64,000 nt of DNA from Cynocephalus volans (GCF_027409185.1 NC_084469.1:29564293-29628292); one strand, 5' to 3'; positions 1 through 11,734 are shown, counted from the first letter of the stretch. A program made the numbers and translations. The notes: generated by a model not told the origin, from the sequence alone.

Positions 1-590
1 CTGACCTGTGAGGCAGCAAATGGAGAGGCCAGGACTGCTCTCCCAGGGACGTGGCTTCTTCCAGCTCTGGCATGAAGATGGCCATACCAGCCCCCTGCTG
101 AAACACAGCCACTATTCAGTCATTCCATCAAAAGTCCCTGAGCAATCTAGTTTTTGTTTTTTAATTACTCAACTGTTCAGAGCTTCCAGATAGCTGAACA
201 CATGGAGGTTCCTGGAGGGTGACGCACCAGGGGAGAGCATGGGAGTTCCACGCCCCTTCTCTCATATCTCTCCCTATGCATCCTTTCATCTGTATCCTTT
301 ATAGTAAGACAGTGAACTTCTGAAAGAATAGCTGCACTCAGCCCCCATGGGTCAGTGTGACTAGTCCTGAGTGCATCAGACCTGCTCAAGGAAGAGGATT
401 AAGGAGCTAGGAATGAGTTGAATTTGTTTCTTTTTCAGGAGCTTGCTGCAGATCTTTTAGGACAATTTCTTTGCTGAGAGACTCGAAGGTTATCTTTTGA
501 GGAGCCATCTGAAGAAAATCATGCTTGGATGATGTGAAAATGAATGAACCAAAGTGACATATACCAGTATGGATGAATTTTTTAAATGTA
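1..590. other. Intergenic sequence, nothing recognised
   Basis: Mixed-composition DNA with no repeat or gene that I recognise. Open frames here are short and lack coding character. Confidence 0.4.
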
Positions 591-599
591 ATATAAAAT

Positions 600-1870
600 T
601 TAAAAAAACAACTCCAGCTAGAGCTCAGGGGAGGAGGAGGAGAGACATATAGAGTACATGAAGGCAGGAGAAGCCACAGTGAGATAAAGAAAGAACCGCT
701 CCTACCATTTCAAATCCCAGCCACTTCAAGGCTGGCCCGGGTGAGCACATGGAGCAAGAGCTGACAAAATCCACAGCTGTGCCGGGCAGCAGGGGAGTAG
801 AGGGCCTTGGTGGACCTCAGGCCAACAGGACCACTAACAGGTTCCCGTGGACCCACATAGGAGTGAGGGGCCACAGACAACTGAAAAAAGGAGCCACTCA
901 GAGGCCGGAGAGTCATCACAGGGGTCCGACGCATAGTCCATCACAGGGGAACTGTTTGGAGCATGGGTCATGGGGGAGATGGGCCCGCCAAGAGAACACT
1001 GTGGCACAGCAAGGACAGCTGATCTGCCTCCCAATCAATGCAGGACCACTCAGAGGAGACTGGTGAGGAATACAGAACTGCAGGGGGAGCAGTTTGCTGA
1101 AAAGTCTCAGGTCCAGACCAGAGTTTCCACACAATCCAGGTGTCCCAGACCTCAAAAGACCCAGAAGAACATACAAGGTCAACAATTGAAACCTGAGCTG
1201 CACAAAAAGCCTTCCCCAGGGAATCAGCAGCAAAGCAGCAATTTAGCTCAAACACCAGGCTCAAGTGCTGGTCCCCACAGGAAGTTCTCCCATTTTAGAA
1301 GTAAGCAAAGGACAACAAATTCATTCTGTTGCAGAGTTTAAGTGGTGGGAACAGCAAATAATCCAACATAGAACTGAAAGAAAAACCAAAATACCCACAG
1401 ATCAGAGACAAAGTTTGATGTTACCTAGTAAAGGTCTCACATCACTAAAGAACACCTATAGAACCTAGAAGGACTAGAAGTCCCCTGGGCTCCTGAGCCA
1501 GGGAAGAGGGAGGGCCGAGGGCCTGAGCCATGCCCCTGACATCTGCATCCAACCCAGCAATGGCCACAGAGCTGGAAGTGCCCCAGGCTCTCAAACCAGG
1601 GCGGTGGGGAGCCTTGGGCCTCAGTCATGCCCGCTGAAACCCGCAACCAGCCCAGTGATGACCCCCAAGCCACTGCAGGAAGCGCCCCAGGCTCCCCTGC
1701 AAGAATGAGGAGGGTGCTATGGGCCTTGATCATGACCCCCTCCTTCCTTCTTTTCCCACCGTATTTCCTCCCCTTTCCCCTCTCCCCCTCCCCCAACTGC
1801 TCCACTATAACATTTTAGAATGTAAAAACTAACAATATAAATAAATAAATAAACGTTAAAAAAAAATAGT
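600..1870 (+). mobile_element. Unclassified composite retroelement, probably L1-related, with A-rich 3' end
   Basis: This GC-richer island sits in AT-rich DNA. It begins with a purine-rich stretch, continues with about 800 bp of non-repetitive sequence, then runs into ~100-bp C-rich tandem units. A long pyrimidine tract (about 1738-1800) follows, and it ends in an AT-rich tail with (AAAT) repeats and an A-run at about 1835-1868. The order of unique body, VNTR-like units and A-tail is typical of a retrotransposed element. The middle part (about 1190-1400) resembles what I remember of some L1 5' UTRs, but I cannot confirm this. An open frame of 123 codons at 970-1341 has no domain I recognise and is Gln/Ser/Thr-rich. 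No target-site duplication was found, so the left boundary is uncertain. Confidence 0.4.
1480..1745 (+). repeat. C-rich ~100-bp tandem units (about 2.6 copies)
   Basis: Units begin at 1480, 1578 and 1682. Each starts with a GTCCCCTGGGCTC / GTGCCCCAGGCTC / GCGCCCCAGGCTC variant and contains a shared GGGCCT..TCATGCCC core. The first two units are about 98 and 104 bp, and the third is cut short as it merges into a pyrimidine tract. The units are diverged from each other, so this is an old array or part of an element consensus. Confidence 0.6.
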
Positions 1871-1874
1871 AAAG

Positions 1875-3485
1875 CAGAGGCACTGACAGCCAAAAAACAA
1901 AAAAGCAAAAAACAAACAAAAATTCAACTGTTTAACTATAATTCCACGGGGGGCTCTTTTCTCATTTAATGTTACAATACACACAGCAAGTCCAAACTAG
2001 TTCTTATAATCTAAACATAGGTATTTGACCTTTTTCGTGCTGTTTATGTTTATATCTCACAGAAGTCCTATAACTAAAGGCATGCCTTTCAGTCCCTAGA
2101 GAGGCCTTTGTAGCTGCCACGAACTTCTGCCCCCAAGCTCAGTTATATAAGAAATACAGCTTGGGCTTTTTGAGGTCCCCCCATTGCCATGGGTTATGTA
2201 CAGTTTTGGGAGGGCTTTTATTGGGGGGGCCCATCAGGAACTTAGGCACTGGTCCCCACAGGTTATGGTGGCTCTGTTGGCTGTTTCCATGCCCAGCTTG
2301 GTGACACAGGGCTCTCTTATCCCTAGACACAGTGAACAGCTGCTCCATCCCAGAGGACCCAGGGCTCTTGTCCCAGTCTCTCAGCCCTCTCTGTTCTTTC
2401 TTTCTTTCCCTCTACCAGCCTGGGGGGAAAATATTGGGGTATGACTATCAAAATATTTTAAAAACAGACTTATGTTATAGTAATATAAGGACATTTTTTA
2501 AAGCACATTAAAGACCAGTATCTCATGATGGATCTGATAACTTCATACTTTTGGCATAGTGGTAAGTGTAAACAATGTTTCAATATGTTGCAACAACCAT
2601 AATATGACATTAAAATATCTGATATCTGCTGATGACAAAGGCGCAGGTATTGTTATGTCGCCTGCATTCATAATTGAAGGAAATGGTACGTTTCAGATAC
2701 AGATTAGTGAAAATTATGATGTTATTTTTTTCCTATCCAAGTTCAAGGATCCCAGGTAATAAGAAAACTTTAGTCAGAGGAAATTCATCTCTTCTCAATC
2801 CCTATTTCATCAATAGAAGTCAAAAACCCTTCCTGATCTACCACCTGCTTGAATGAATGCGGTGAAAGAGTGTGCAAAGGTTAATATCTCAATAAAATTT
2901 TTCCATTTTACCTTTCTTGGGGTTTTTGTACTCCTAGTTTACACACAATTTTCACATGCCTGATAATCTCTTTTCTTAGTCCACAGGAAAACAGAAGCAG
3001 CAGATTAGAAAAATCTGATCACAGCTGCTAAGAAAACACATTCATAATACTTGAGATGACTGTAAACAGAGTTTTTTATAAATGGCAGATGAAATTTAAA
3101 AATCACGGAAAATTGGATTTAGTTGGAGCAAATGATTATATGTATTTTAATTTCTGATTGCTTCTTTGAGATTACAATAACTGATATTCATTAATATAAC
3201 CCTATATTCTGAAGAAAAAGCTGAAGAATGTATGCTTGTTAACTTGTATTTAGGAAAGAAGAGGTGGGTATAATATATTTAGCATAGTTTCCAAGCAAGA
3301 TAGTTAAAATAAAAGGTTTTGGTGTTTAAAGGGGTAAATCTACACTCTCATTTCTCTTTAGATCGTATAAATCTTTCACTTTTTACTAAAGATTACCATG
3401 GAGGGTTCAGATCTCTGTACTGGCCAGCTGACAAAAAAAAAGAGATGTGCAGTGGGGTGCGTTAATCTGCAGGTTCTGGATAGTT
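1875..3485. other. Intergenic stretch without a recognised gene
   Basis: AT-rich DNA with a slightly GC-richer island at about 2160-2420. Open frames are short and end at random. I see no promoter, exon or repeat that I can name. Confidence 0.35.
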
Positions 3486-3489
3486 GAAT

Positions 3490-3679
3490 TTATTATTATT
3501 ATTTATTTATTTTTTTTAGTAGCTGGCTGGCTGGTACAGGGATCTTAACCCTTGACTTGGTGTTGTCAGCACCACACTCTCCCAAGTGAGCTAACTGGCC
3601 ATCCCTATATAGGGATCCGAACCCGTGGCCTTGGTGTTATCAGCATCACACTCTCCCAAGTGAGCCACGGGTCAGCCCC
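3490..3679 (-). mobile_element. CYN-type SINE, dimer
   Basis: Read on the minus strand, two tRNA-Ile-like units are joined, each with the 'GGTGCTGAYAACACCAAG' anticodon-arm remnant, and joined by the CCCTATATAGGG linker. The T-rich run at the left end is the element's A-tail. A moderately old copy. Confidence 0.85.
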
Positions 3680-3699
3680 TCCAGAATTCTTTTCATTTT

Positions 3700-4575
3700 G
3701 TAAACTGAAACTCTATGCTTGTTAAATCCCATTATCCCCTCCCGCCTCCCCTGGCAACCACCATTCCACTTTCTGTCTCTATGAATTTGACTCTAGTTAC
3801 CTCACGTAGGTGAAATTACACATTAACTGTTCTTTAGTGACAGGCTTATTTCACTCAGCTTAATGTCTTCAAGGTTCACTATATTGTAGCATGTATCAGA
3901 ATTTCATTCCTTTTTAAGGGTGACTGATATTTGACTGTATGTATATACACTGTGTTTATCCATTCACCTGTTGATGAACATTTGAGTTGCTTCCACCTTT
4001 TGGCTATTCTGAATAATGCTGCAATAAACGTGGGTGTACAAATATCTCTTAGAGACCCTGCTTTTAATCCTTTGGATTATATAACCAGAAGTGGAATTGC
4101 TGTGTCATATAGTAATTCCATGCTTAATTTTTTGAGGAACTGCCATACTGTTTTCTACCCCATCCCCATCCCGTTTCTATTGTACATCCCCATCAACAGT
4201 GCACAAGGGTTCCAATTTTTCCACATCCTCGTCAACGTTTTTTTTGATAGTAGCCATCCTAATGGATGTTAAGTGGTATATCATTGTGGTTTTGATTTAC
4301 ATTTCTCTAATGATCTGTGATGTTGAACATCTTTCATGTAATTATTGCCCACTTGCATATCTTCTTTGGAGAAATGTCTATTCAATCCTTTGCCCATTTT
4401 TTAATTGAGTTGTTTGTTTTTTTGTTGCTGAGTGCATGGTACACCTTTTTGCATTCTTTTACTTCTTTCCTTTCTGCATCCTTGTATTTAAGGTATGTTT
4501 GTTATAAGAAGCACATGCTTCTTTTTTATCCTGTTTGAAAATCTTTTTCTTGTAATTGGAGTATTTAGTCTAATT
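3700..4575 (-). mobile_element. LINE1: L1 LINE 3' region (antisense)
   Basis: The plus strand reads as the classic antisense of an old L1M ORF2 end and 3' UTR: phrases equivalent to 'ttggctattctgaataatgctgcaat', 'ttttgaggaactgccatactg' and 'catcaacagtgcacaagggt'. All frames are broken, so the copy is dead and 5'-truncated. Confidence 0.85.
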
Positions 4576-4579
4576 GTAA

Positions 4580-5125
4580 TTACTGATTGTTATCTATTGC
4601 TGCATAACAAATTACCCCAAAACGTATTGGCTTAAACAAGAATAAACATTTATTATCTCACAAAGGTTCTGGAGTCAGGCATTTGGGATGAGCTTAGTTA
4701 GCTGGTTTGGTTCATGGTTTCTCATGAGGTTGCAGTCAAGATATCAACTGGGGCTACAGTCATCTAAAGACTTGACTGGGAATGAAAAACCCTCTTTCAT
4801 GATATCTCATTCACATGGCATTTGACAAGAGGCCTTAGTTCTTTGCCATAAAGACCTTTTCAGAGGGCTGCTTGAGTGTTCTCACAACATAGCAAACAAC
4901 AGTAACCCCCAGAGTGAGTAATACAAGAGAGAAAGAAAGAAGGAAACCTCAATGTCTTTTATGACCTATTCTCAGACGTCAAATACCATTACTTCCACTA
5001 TAGGCTATTAATTAGAAGCAAGCCACTAAGTCCAGCCAACACTCAAGGGAATTCAGGCTCTGCCTTTTGAAAGGGGGAGTAGTCAAAGAATTTGTGGTTA
5101 TATCTGAAAACCACTGCAGTCTGAC
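4580..5125 (-). mobile_element. Ancient LTR-like repeat, probably ERVL/MaLR class
   Basis: The stretch starts with 'tctattgctgcataacaaattacccc' and includes 'ttattatctcacaaaggttctgg', a layout shared by antisense copies of old mammalian LTRs (MLT1-like). It is highly diverged. The family assignment is from memory only. Confidence 0.45.
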
Positions 5126-5748
5126 CTCTGGCCACAAAGTATTTACATGTCTTACACAGGCAAATATAGTTACCCATCCTGTGACCCTCCCAAAAGTCTC
5201 AACCTGCTTCAGTATCAGCTCAAAGTCCAGGTGTCATCATCTAAATCAGGTCCAGGTGCAGCTGCAGCTCCTTGCGTCTGGTTTCTTGAACAGAAAACCT
5301 GTGAAGAGACAAGTTATCTACCTTCCACATATTCAACATACAAATGTGTTCCAACATATAAATGTGTTTTCCTGTTAATGTTACCAAAATAGCAGTTGGA
5401 AACTAGCACTAGTGAGTTTAGAGGAACTCAGGTATTCTTTCCTGACATTGTTTTCAGAATAAAAAATATTTTTCATAATATTTTAAGATATGTATTATCT
5501 GAAAGTAGAATTTTCTTTAGCATCATCTTTTATAATTCCCATTCTAAAAATTCTTAAGCTTTCCATAAAACTTGTATTTTAAAAGTTCTGCATGTTATAC
5601 TTTACCTGTAATAGTCATATTTTCTAAGTGAAGATTAATTTACTGAGGATGATATTTTTTAACATTGTATTATTCTCTGCAGCATAATTAGTAATGAGTG
5701 AGAATAGGGATTTAAATTTTTTTAAATGTTTGGGGGTCTGAAGGCCTC
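5126..5748. other. Intergenic stretch, nothing recognised
   Basis: AT-rich DNA with short chance frames and no repeat or exon I can name. Confidence 0.35.
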
Positions 5749-5749
5749 C

Positions 5750-5914
5750 TTTTTTTTTTTAAAGATGACCGGTAAGGGGATCTTAACCCTTGACTTGGTG
5801 TTGTCAGCACTATGCTCTCCCAAGTGAGCTAACAAGCCACCCCTACATACGATCCAAACCTGTGGCCTTGGTGTTATCAGCACTGCATTCTCCCAAGTGA
5901 GCCACAGGCCAGCC
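5750..5914 (-). mobile_element. CYN-type SINE, dimer
   Basis: Minus-strand dimer with the GACCGGTAAGGGGATC 3' signature next to the T-run. The linker is degraded. Confidence 0.85.
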
Positions 5915-6153
5915 GTTACTTCTTTTAATTTTCATGGTCTCAGTTCCTTTCCATCCAAGCTGGCAGTGATTCTGACAATATAATTATTTTAAAATTCTTG
6001 TGGGCCTCCTACGGAGCTTATTATTATCGGTTCACACCATTAGGCAAAAGTTAAACATACAAATCTCTTCCAGATAATCCCTCTTCTATTTTGGAACTTT
6101 GCTCAGAGTGCTGAGGAGGGACAATGCACTTATCTTATGAGATTGCAGCAGAA

Positions 6154-6155
<2 letters not shown>

Positions 6156-6194
<39 letters not shown>

Positions 6195-6223
6195 ACGCAC
6201 ACGCACACGCACACGCACACACA
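6156..6223. repeat. (CA)n / (CACACG)n microsatellite
   Basis: About 13 perfect CA units change into a CACACG hexamer run and then back to CA. This interrupted structure suggests point mutation followed by spread of the variant unit. Confidence 0.95.
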
Positions 6224-6759
6224 TAGCCAGTCTCTACTCTGCACAGTTCTGATATGCATGAATTTCAGTTATCATGGTTTAATTAAATAACACCAGTCCC
6301 CTAATAGCACAGTTCTAATTTTAGCTACCACAGTATTTTACCTGTGAGTAACTGCATAAAGTATAAACTTCACTGCTAGCTCTTTAGTGCACAAATCTGC
6401 AAATAACAGATATTGTCATGATCAATGACTGATTATTATAATTTCTTTTAAAGTTTGCCAGTGATTGGTCATTATGTATCTGTTATTCAATTCACTCACA
6501 GACAGCAAAGTATGTAGTTGTGTTTCCTCCTTGTCTCCCAGTGATAAATTCATGTGACATTTTACAAAAATGGATAATTGATAGAGGGAATTGGCCAAAA
6601 AAGATGAAAGTGAGCAAAAAAATGAAAACTGAAAATTTTGGGGGTGAAATCGGTTGCTAATGATTAGAAAATTTGAAAATGGTGACAAACCAAAGATAGG
6701 ACCATATGAAGACCCAGACCCTAGAGACCTAGGTCCATTTGAAGTTATAATACAAATCA

Positions 6760-7425
6760 TATTGAAAAAGTTTGATGAAAATGAAAAAACAAGGTAAAGT
6801 CACTTCAATATCTTTTAGTTTAAATTGTACTAGGAACAGAAAGCCACTTATGGTTGAAATGGAGCATTTACTTGTACTTGAGATTAAAGTTGTAATTTTA
6901 AAAACAAACAAAAACCAATGTTTGTCTGGCACTCAGGCCAAAGCATTGAAGTTAATTGCCACATTGAAAGAAAGTGGTCATTACAAGGAAACTAAAGCAG
7001 AACCATTGCTATCAGTAAAGGCTGGTTTCTCCATTTCAGAAATCAGCATGAATTGATTAGTGTTAAGCTATATAGTAAAGCTGCTAATGCAGATAAGGAA
7101 GTTGCTGTGAAATCTGCACTTAAATTCCAAGGCAAGTAGCAGTGGTGAAAAGGATAAAGATGTCCCAGAGGAAATTACGCTGGTTAAAAAACAAAAAACA
7201 AAAAACTCCCTAATTTCCCATTAAAGGAACTCTCAGAGATATTTCACAACATTGAAAACTCAAAGGATAAAATGTTGGAAGCTGGTCCATACTTAAAAAA
7301 GAGTATGACAGTTCACCAACTCATGGAAAAGATGCTTGGTTTTTATCATAAGTTACATGGTGAGAAGGCGGCAAGCACTGTTGACACTACTCTTGTTAAG
7401 TTCTTTATAAAGAAAACATTTTAAT
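6760..7425 (+). mobile_element. Tigger (pogo-type) DNA transposon remnant, internally deleted transposase
   Basis: Conceptual translation shows two blocks of a Tigger/pogo transposase, a family related to CENP-B. Block one (about 7018-7140) corresponds to the end of the N-terminal DNA-binding part: a KGW-x-R-x-HEL region followed by an 'AANADKE' segment. Block two (about 7210-7423) is the C-terminal tail, with 'IFHNIENSKDKMLEAG', 'SMTVHQLMEKML' and a terminal 'TTLVKFFIKK' motif. The DDE catalytic core that should lie between them is absent, and stops and frameshifts break both blocks. This is therefore a non-functional, internally deleted copy. Confidence 0.75.
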
Positions 7426-7429
7426 TTTC

Positions 7430-8120
7430 AATGTTTCTAATGTTTGAAGTTACAGTGTAAATATTAACTTTACTATTTAAAAAGTTTCCTATACATTTAA
7501 AACTGACAGTAAGAGTTTTTAACATTTTGACCAAAATATTTAAAGATCACAGAACAATTAAACATTTTCTCATTGATTGCTTTGCATGATTTCAGCCCAC
7601 ACAGTCATTTCTATGGTCCTGCATTACCATGCAAAATGAACACTGCTGGTTAAGCAGTTTCTGGAAGGCTGTTGTCTTCACATCTGAGGCTGGAGCTTGA
7701 AGTCCACAGGGCAGGCAAATGGTAAAATGGAGGACAGCAAGAATAAGCTGGAACTCACCAGCATGAGCTGGAGCCCATGAGGGCAGACAAACCCGTGTTA
7801 CTTCTCATTGCCTGTCATGGTGGTGGTGTGGGTGTCCTGCAGAAGCTAAACACCCACACCTGGGCCAGGTGTTGGAGGAGCGCAAGGAAGATTCAGGGGA
7901 AGATGAAGCAGTTACACGTATGGCTGCTGCCTCATGCCAGTGAGGTGATAACCAACATGTGTCAGCTGCAAAATGGCTGCTGCTTCACTTCCACCCTCTA
8001 AATCTCCCCCAAGACTCTTCTTTCCTGGCCAATACTAACTAGAAACACACAGAAAACGGAATTCTGGGAAATGTAATTCAACCTAGCCGTGTTACAAAGA
8101 CACCACACTTACTCTTTAGT
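7430..8120. other. Possible unclassified interspersed repeat; no gene
   Basis: The right end carries a 'ggaattctgggaaatgtaattcaac' phrase found in several old mammalian LTR or MER repeats. A 74-codon frame at 7777-8001 has no recognisable domain. I cannot name the family. Confidence 0.3.
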
Positions 8121-8124
8121 TAGA

Positions 8125-8505
8125 TGGTTATGCTTGTAGGCCTTGGAGTCAGACTTCCCAGGTTTGAATTGTGGCCTCTTTATTTCAAGCTGTGTGTCCA
8201 AGCGTTTCTTAATCTTTGTGCGCCTCAGTTTGCTGGTCTATAAAATGAAGATTATAGGGTTGGCCAGTTAGCTCAGTTGGTTAGAGCGCAGCCTTATAAT
8301 CCCATGGTCACAGGTTTGGGTCTGCAGATGGGCCAGCTCCCCAAAAAAAAAAAAAAAAAGATAAAATGAAGATATAATGGTAGCCCTTACCTTAGAAGAT
8401 CTGAGGTTCAGATGAGATGATACATATGAATTGTTAATGCATTATTGATAGATTATTATTAATAAGTCTTGGTCCATTGGAAAAGTTCAATAAATGTTAA
8501 CTGTT
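8125..8505 (+). mobile_element. MIR SINE, split by a CYN insertion
   Basis: The left part shows the MIR core ('ggccttggagtcagacttcccaggtttgaattg', then 'cctcagtttgctggtctataaaatgaag'). The right part resumes with 'ataaaatgaagatataatggtagc' and the tail 'cattggaaaagttcaataaatgtt'. A younger CYN SINE separates the halves. Confidence 0.85.
8257..8360 (+). mobile_element. CYN-type SINE, monomer, with target-site duplication
   Basis: A single tRNA-Ile-like unit: GTTGGCCAGTTAGCTCAGTT matches the tRNA-Ile D-arm and A box. It ends in an A-run. The duplication ATAAAATGAAGATTATA / ATAAAATGAAGATATA flanks it, proving insertion into the MIR. Confidence 0.92.
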
Positions 8506-8957
8506 ATTAATTGTGTGATCTTGGGGAAATCATTTAATCTTTCTGGTCCTCCTTTTTTTTTTTTATCTGTAAGATGGGGTGAACTTCCTTGGCCTATTTC
8601 ACAGGTATATATTGAGAATCAAATGAAATAACTAGTCAAAATAAATTATTAATCATTATATTATATATACTATTTATATATAATTTTTTAAGTATTAAAA
8701 ATATATTATTTAACAAAAACTAGTCAAGTGCAGTGTGAGAAGGGGAGAAAGAGTAGAACAAGGAGTTTGATCTGTTACTGACTATGAACAATCAATTAAG
8801 ACAACTCACTACCTTCAGACCAGCCAATTATATATTATATCACCACTTCATGACAGTGGTGAAGGTGATGATAAGTTATCTCTCTTAGTTCCTTCCAGCC
8901 TCCACACTGATCCCTACCCCAGTGACTAAAGCCAGCTCTCCAGTGATTATTAATTAG

Positions 8958-9310
8958 AAAAGTGGTTCTCCAAACAAACCACATTATTGTAAGATGTTAA
9001 TAGGGGAAACTGGGTGCAGAGTATAAGGCATTCTTTGTACTTTCTTTGCAATGTTTCTGTAAATCTAACTGTTCAAAATAAAAAGTTTATTGAAAAAAAC
9101 TTAATCTTAAAAAATAAAACTTAAAAAAAGAGAATATGGTCATCAAACCATAAAAGCAGAATCCCCTGGAGGGCTTGTTAGAATACACGTTGCTGGGCCC
9201 CACCCCCAGAGCTGCTGATTCAGTAGGGCTGAGGTGGAGCCAGAGAAGTTGCATTTCTAGCAAGCACTGCTGGCTGCTGATACGAGGATCATGCTTTGAG
9301 AACCGCTGAC
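8958..9310 (+). mobile_element. MER5A (hAT-Charlie) element, split
   Basis: The 5' end 'agtggttctccaaac' is followed after an intruding L1 tail by 'ccctggagggcttgttagaa', 'ccacccccagagctgctgattcagta' and the terminal 'tttgagaaccgctg'. These are the hallmarks of MER5A, a non-autonomous hAT DNA transposon. Confidence 0.85.
8985..9120 (+). mobile_element. LINE1: L1 3' terminal fragment inside MER5A
   Basis: 'ataggggaaactgggtgcagagtataaggcattc' to 'gttcaaaataaaaagttta' followed by A-rich sequence is an L1M 3' UTR end. It separates the two halves of the MER5A. Confidence 0.7.
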
Positions 9311-9689
9311 TTAGAATTTAAACTACTTGGGTTTCCTGTCTTTCCCATGAACAAAGGCTTCCATTCATCACAGTCCATCATTTCTTGGCTCATTCTGTCT
9401 ATGACATCACCCAACATTTACCTATTAGGTAAGAAGAAAGAGACAACTGATGACTAACTGAAAGTCACTCAGCAGGAGAGTTAAACAGGCCCTAGAAAAT
9501 CTCTTTCACTATCCTCCTTTTCTTCAACCACTTCAAAGCTCTAGGCCAATGGATCAAACCATAATTAAATGATATTCACATATACATATTTAAATATGTG
9601 TATGTTAAATATATAATACATACAAATTATATGCATATATTTTATTATGAAGAAATGCATATTCATAGAGGAAAATTAGAAAAAAATAG

Positions 9690-9985
9690 AAGGAAAAAAA
9701 TTACCCAAAGTTTCCCAAAGACAACCATTTAACATTTTGGTCTATTCCCCAAATTTATTTCAAGTGTATGTTTTGAGTTTTTTCTGTTAAACATTGTTGT
9801 AATAAAAAAGGACATACATTTTTATATCCTGCTTTTCAACTTAACATATCATAAACAACTTTATATTAATGTGTAGTATTTGTAAGCATTAAATTCTTGC
9901 ATAATACTGCAACTATTCTCTCTGGTTGGATACTTCAGACTTTCCAATTTTTCACTACTGTCAAAAGAGGTTCAAATTTCACAGT
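9690..9985 (-). mobile_element. LINE1: L1 LINE 3' remnant (antisense)
   Basis: The plus strand resembles antisense L1M ends (a 'cctgcttttcaacttaacatatcataaac' type phrase). Strongly decayed. Confidence 0.5.
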
Positions 9986-10027
9986 TGCATGAACTCAGGT
10001 GTGGAAAAACATAACTTCTTTTATTTT

Positions 10028-10207
10028 TATTTTTATTTATTTATTTTTTTTAAAAGATGACCGGTAAGGGGATCTTAACCCTTGACTTGGTGTTGTCAGC
10101 ACCACACTCAGCCAGTGAGCGAACCGGCCATCCGTATATGGGATCCGAACCCGGGGCCTTGGTGTTATCAGCACCGCACTCTCCCGAGTGAGCCACGGGC
10201 CGGCCCC
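10028..10207 (-). mobile_element. CYN-type SINE, dimer
   Basis: A well-preserved minus-strand dimer. CTTCTTTTATTTT flanks both ends as a likely target-site duplication. CpG-containing positions such as CCGAACCCGG are intact, suggesting a fairly recent copy. Confidence 0.9.
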
Positions 10208-11612
10208 TTCTTTTATTTTTCTATAACTGAACTAAATTTCTTTCTTAAGCCCCAGGTCTCTAGAAGCAAGAAACAACATTAAGTCACTTCAAAGTAAGCT
10301 CAGTCATCATCAGACTCTGCTTTTCCCAGATCTTCACCTCTCTGTTGCTGAGGGGGTTATGCACATGTCACCAAGGAGTAAGTGGGGAGGGGACAATCTC
10401 TTCTTGATCTTCGTCTGCTTTGTTCCATGGTTGCCTCTTGCTCCAGGAATCACAGGTGGGCCATTCCTGTCTAGCTCAGGCTGGGGTGGAAGGAGGTAGA
10501 AAGGCTGCAGTGGGAGTGACATGTGAATGGGAGGTGGGAAGGGTCTCCCTCCCTGCTGACAATCTGCTGTGAAGCCACATCCTCATCTGTCCACGTGGCA
10601 CTTCCAGTCTCAGCCATGAGATCCCTCCCCCTCTACAGGCATAGAGTACAGAAGCTGTGAGAATCTGTTTCTTATCTCAAACCTAGACATGCCATGCTGC
10701 TATTTCTGCTCCATCACATCTGCACCATAGTGGTGGGAGACTTGCATAGAGGCTTGCTGCTTGCCTAGACCTTGCCCAGGATTCAAGATCTTTCCAATCC
10801 CCAATTAAAGGGGATTTATTGAACTTGAAATGGGGCCGGGTACACAGTTCCTGTTCTTTTGCTTCCTCTTCATACTCTCCACCTGACTTCCCTCTCTAAT
10901 AAGGTCTTACCTGGAGTGGAGGTGGGGAAAATTGTTTTTGGCTATCATATCTCTTCCTAAATCTTTTGGTCTTACACTTAAAAACATAGCTTGTGGGTAT
11001 AAAACCTGAGAGGTTGTTGAGTTTTTTTCTCTGGTTCTGTCCTAGCAGCTCTTCACTGAGTGGGCCCAAGCTTCCCAACCAAAAGGAGGGATGGGCATCT
11101 TGGATTAAAAGGGATTTTGAGAAGGGAAAGAATAAACAGGTTATCATCTCAAATTGTTATCCTGCTTCATAAATAATGCTGCAAAAATATTTGGGCACTT
11201 GTCACCAGTGACCTTAGACAGGGTAGGGCAGACAGTTGTGTATGAGCCAAGGCCTGATGTTACTGAGGAAGGTGAGGCGAGGTGAGGTTCTGGAGGATGA
11301 GGGCAGAGAAGGTGGTATAAACAGGTATGGACAGGTGGTCCACCCTTCAAAAGAGATGAAGGCTGCAGACTGAAGGTGTCTGAACACCAGTGGCACTGTC
11401 CAAGGAGCTGAAAGCAATTGCCTGCCCCTCTTTCCTCAGTAAGCAAAGATGGGAAGAAGGCTCTGGAACAATTAAAGGTGCCCTTCTTAATCTACAGTGA
11501 CAGAGTGATGATTGTGCAAAGCAACTGGCTTATTCAGACAGCCAAAAGAAAAAAGAAAAATATCTGTCATCTATCTATCAGTGTTTCAGCATAAGCCCTT
11601 TATGTGTGTGTA
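10208..11612. other. Intergenic stretch without a recognised gene
   Basis: Mixed-composition DNA. Open frames of 60-100 codons occur on the minus strand (for example 11144-11446), but they overlap each other in different frames and show no domain. No repeat was recognised. Confidence 0.35.
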
Positions 11613-11628
11613 ATTTGGATATTTTCTT

Positions 11629-11734
11629 CATTTATTTACTTATTTATTTTTAAAAAGATGACCAGTAAGGGGTTCTCAACCCTTGACTTGGTGTTGTCAG
11701 CACCGCGCTCTCCCAAGTGAGCCACGGGCTGGCC
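11629..11734 (-). mobile_element. CYN-type SINE, partial dimer
   Basis: The 3' unit signature is joined directly to a 5' end (GTGAGCCACGGGCTGGCC) without the middle linker, so it is internally deleted. TTGGATATTTTCTT flanks it on both sides. Confidence 0.9.

Noticed and set aside
970-1341. 123-codon frame as a new small protein
   Set aside because: It lies in a probable retroelement, and several overlapping frames exist on the other strand (916-1233, 968-1264). No domain is recognised.
6156-6223. Regular CA/CACACG spacing as a CRISPR-like or regulatory array
   Set aside because: It is a simple microsatellite with an interrupted unit and no spacers.
8257-8360. Possible functional tRNA-Ile genes at CYN copies
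   Set aside because: The anticodon arm and acceptor stem are not conserved, copies carry A-tails and target-site duplications, and many are dimers. They are SINEs.
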